The notes below the pieces were generated by a model. It ran no database searches. It saw nothing but the letters and a program-made list of their open reading frames with translations, and was not told the DNA's origin. Positions 62,126-64,000 of a DNA stretch of 64,000 nt are shown in pieces (within the stretch, counting starts at the first letter, position 1; every line of letters starts with the position of its first letter). The position numbers and the translations under genes are program-made. Origin of the DNA: Acidimicrobiales bacterium (lineage in GTDB: Bacteria > Actinomycetota > Acidimicrobiia > Acidimicrobiales > Iamiaceae); assembly GCA_035630295.1 (NCBI GenBank), contig DASQKY010000016.1, forward strand, positions 1 to 64,000. The letters are read 5' to 3'.

Positions 62126-63787
62126 ATGGCCGTGGGTGAGCCGACCGGTGTGTCCCTGGCCGCGGCCCACGAGGCCATCGCGGCCCGGGTCGGCGACCGC
62201 GACGCCCTGGTGTGGCGGGGCCGCACCTGGTCCTGGGCCGAGGTGGCCGACCGGACGGCCCGGTTGGCCGCCGTGCTCCGGGCCCACGACGTGGGGCCGG
62301 TGGCCGACCCCGCCCCCGAGCCCTGGGCCTCGCCCCACGAGCACCTGGCCCTGGTCCTGCTGAACGGCAACGAGTACCTGGAGGGCATGGTCGGCGCGGC
62401 CCGGGCCCGGGCCGCGGCGGTGAACATCAACTGGCGCTACACGGCGCCGGAGATGGTCGAGGTGCTCGACGACGCCTCGGCCGCGGCGGTGGCCTACCAC
62501 GGGCGCTACGCCGAGGTGGTGGCCGACGCCGTGGCCCGCATGGCCGTGCCCCCCCGGCTGCTGCTGCGGGTCGACGACGGCAGCGGCGACCCGCTCCTGC
62601 CCGGGGCCCTGGACTACGAGGCGGCCCTGGCCGCGGCCCAGCCCGCCCCGCCCGACCCGGCGTGGAACGGGGACGACCGCTACGTGCTCTACACCGGCGG
62701 CACCACCGGGCGGCCCAAGGGGGTGCTGTGGCGCCAGGCCGACTTCCTGACCACCTGCCTGGGCATCACCGCCACCCACGACGAGCTGGTCGAGGCGGCC
62801 GGCCGCGAGCGGCGCCTCCGGGCCCTGCCCGCCCCGCCGTTCATGCACGGCGCCGCCCACTGGAACGCCCTCAGCGCCTGGATGGGCGGTGGCACCGTGG
62901 TGATCCAGGACGTGGTCGAGCGCTTCGACCCCGGCGACGTGGTCGACACGTGCATCCGGGAGGAGGCCACGTCGCTGCTGGTGGTGGGGGACGCCTTCGC
63001 CCGGCCGCTGGTGGCCGAGCTGCGGGCCCGGCCCCGCCCCCTGCGCCTGCGCCACCTCCTGACCGGCGGCACCACCCTGTCGGCCCCGGTCAAGGCCGAC
63101 CTCCTGGACCTGGTCCCCGGCCTCCAGATCGTGGACGTCCTCGGCTCCTCGGAGACGGGCCGCCAGGCCATCACCCGCTCCGGCGGCGCCTCGCCGGGCA
63201 CCGCCCCGGGGGCCCGGCCGGCCATCAGGGGCTCGTTCCGGCCCGAGGCCACCACCGTCGTGGTCAGCGAGGACCGCAGCCGCGTCCTGCCCCCCGACGA
63301 TCGCTCGCTGGGGTGGCTGGCCCAGGGGGGCCGGGTGCCGCTGGGCTACCTGGGCGATCCCGAGAAGACGGCGGCCACCTTCCCGGTGATCGAGGGGGCC
63401 CGCTACTCGGTGGCCGGCGACCGGGCCCACTGGACCGACGACGGGCGGGTCGAGCTGCTGGGCCGGGAGGCGGCCTGCATCAACACCGGGGGCGAGAAGG
63501 TCTTCGCCGAGGAGGTGGAGCGGGCCCTGGCCCACCACCCCGGGGTGGCCGACTGCCTGGTGGTGGGCCGACCCCACGAGCGCTTCGGCCAGGAGATCGT
63601 GGCCGTGGCCGCCGTCCGCCCCGGCGCCGTGGTCGAGCTCGACGCGCTGCGGGCCGTGGCCGCCGACCACCTGGCCCCCTACAAGCTGCCTCGGGCCCTG
63701 GTGACCGTGGACGCGGTGCGCCGCAGCCCCAGCGGCAAGCCCGACTACGCCTGGGCCCGCGACGCCGCCGTGGCCGCCGCTCCCTGA
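62126..63787 (+). CDS. Acyl-CoA synthetase (AMP-forming, fatty-acid-CoA ligase type)
   Basis: A 553-residue ANL-superfamily ligase activating a carboxylate through an acyl-adenylate to the CoA ester. Motifs: P-loop VLYTGGTTGRPKGVLWRQ near 190, PPFMHGAAHWNALSAWMGGG, VLGSSETGRQ for adenylate binding, YSVAGDRAHWTDDGRVELLG (hinge Asp), and C-terminal RSPSGKPDYAWARD with the catalytic Lys. The architecture resembles actinobacterial FadD enzymes for steroid or branched acids, but the substrate is open. GGAGGA precedes the ATG. Confidence 0.94.
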   Translation: MAVGEPTGVSLAAAHEAIAARVGDRDALVWRGRTWSWAEVADRTARLAAVLRAHDVGPVADPAPEPWASPHEHLALVLLNGNEYLEGMVGAARARAAAVNINWRYTAPEMVEVLDDASAAAVAYHGRYAEVVADAVARMAVPPRLLLRVDDGSGDPLLPGALDYEAALAAAQPAPPDPAWNGDDRYVLYTGGTTGRPKGVLWRQADFLTTCLGITATHDELVEAAGRERRLRALPAPPFMHGAAHWNALSAWMGGGTVVIQDVVERFDPGDVVDTCIREEATSLLVVGDAFARPLVAELRARPRPLRLRHLLTGGTTLSAPVKADLLDLVPGLQIVDVLGSSETGRQAITRSGGASPGTAPGARPAIRGSFRPEATTVVVSEDRSRVLPPDDRSLGWLAQGGRVPLGYLGDPEKTAATFPVIEGARYSVAGDRAHWTDDGRVELLGREAACINTGGEKVFAEEVERALAHHPGVADCLVVGRPHERFGQEIVAVAAVRPGAVVELDALRAVAADHLAPYKLPRALVTVDAVRRSPSGKPDYAWARDAAVAAAP

Positions 63788-63822
63788 CCCCGTCGCATGG
63801 GGATCGGGGGGGCCGGCGGGGA

Positions 63823-63894
63823 CGCCCCACGCGGTGCGGCGGGTGGACGACGGCCGACCTGGCCGCCCACCTGGTGGTGCGGGAGCGCAAACCC
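63823..63894 (+). pseudogene. Remnant of a mycothiol-dependent maleylpyruvate-isomerase-like gene
   Basis: A 24-codon stretch reads RP then PTRCGGWTTADLAAHLVVRE then RKP. This matches the N-terminal motif of the TIGR03085-type DinB/maleylpyruvate isomerase family, with the GWT-xxDLAAHL-RER block. There is no room upstream for the first ~25 residues, because the synthetase stop lies 35 bases before it. The frame downstream loses similarity and overlaps a likely opposite-strand gene. Best read as a decayed gene piece. Confidence 0.4.
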
Positions 63895-63918
63895 GTTGGC
63901 CGCGCCGCGTCGGCCGGG

Positions 63919-64000
63919 TCAGGGGCCGGCGACGGGGCCCACGCCGCGGTCGCGGAGGCCGGGGCCGATGAGGTCGCGCACGAAGCGGGCCAGGGCGTCG
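63919..64000 (-). CDS. C-terminal end of a leftward gene cut by the window edge
   Basis: The minus strand has 26 sense codons and then TGA, ending LIGPGLRDRGVGPVAGP. Third positions are almost all G or C, matching real genes here. The fragment is too short to name a family. Confidence 0.4.
   Translation of the reverse strand, partial: DALARFVRDLIGPGLRDRGVGPVAGP

Noticed and set aside
63480-63890. Minus-strand 136-residue frame opposite the acyl-CoA synthetase end
   Set aside because: Arg/Pro-rich shadow composition without family features.

Overview
The window is a contiguous piece of a very GC-rich actinobacterial chromosome. Codon third positions are almost all G or C. Several genes look leaderless, meaning the start codon lies 5-7 bases after a TANNNT-type -10 box. 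Mycolate and mycobacterial hallmarks are not seen. The fused KorA/KorB 2-oxoacid:ferredoxin oxidoreductase, the tkt-tal-pgl order and the general gene style suggest an Acidimicrobiia-like lineage, but that is an inference from gene content and not a taxonomic proof.

Layout. 1-906 is the end of an rRNA operon (23S 3' part, 5S, UUCG-loop terminator). 971-7857 carries an RG-rich TPR protein, class I aldolase, trpS and korAB. 7861-10967 is a divergent block: a DUF1844-like gene plus galE leftward, and infC-rpmI-rplT rightward. The infC leader contains a clear intrinsic terminator (attenuator), a six-codon leader ORF and an AUA start codon. 10991-16126 has an rRNA-type SPOUT methyltransferase, a soluble histidine kinase and pheST. 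16149-24647 is the complete arginine pathway, argCJ and argBDFRGH, driven by two matching promoters with built-in ARG boxes. argS follows after an acyltransferase.

28583-34691 holds a transporter, two hydrolases and a membrane Ser/Thr kinase with a beta-propeller-like outer domain. 34771-38330 is an accessory two-gene ATPase unit with looser codon use. 38331-42142 is the leftward pentose-phosphate operon tkt-tal-pgl. 42216-46569 is a leftward operon of three paralogous secreted proteins of unknown function that share an invariant C-terminal Cys-rich tail; the middle member is split by a frame change and lacks an internal segment. 46805-49443 has an aldehyde dehydrogenase behind a TetR-style operator and a phosphotransferase. 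49505-54146 and 56976-61564 contain cell-envelope glycan genes (FAD oxidoreductase, acyltransferase, GT-C glycosyltransferases). Between them lie small proteins, a DNA glycosylase behind a LexA box and an aminotransferase. The window closes with a cyclophilin, an acyl-CoA synthetase, a gene remnant and a truncated leftward gene.

Best candidates for undescribed biology are the secreted CTxCGR family (42216-46569) and the paired ATPases (34771-38330). The most informative regulatory find is the infC leader (9351-9581). No tRNA gene, IS element, CRISPR array or integrase was recognised.
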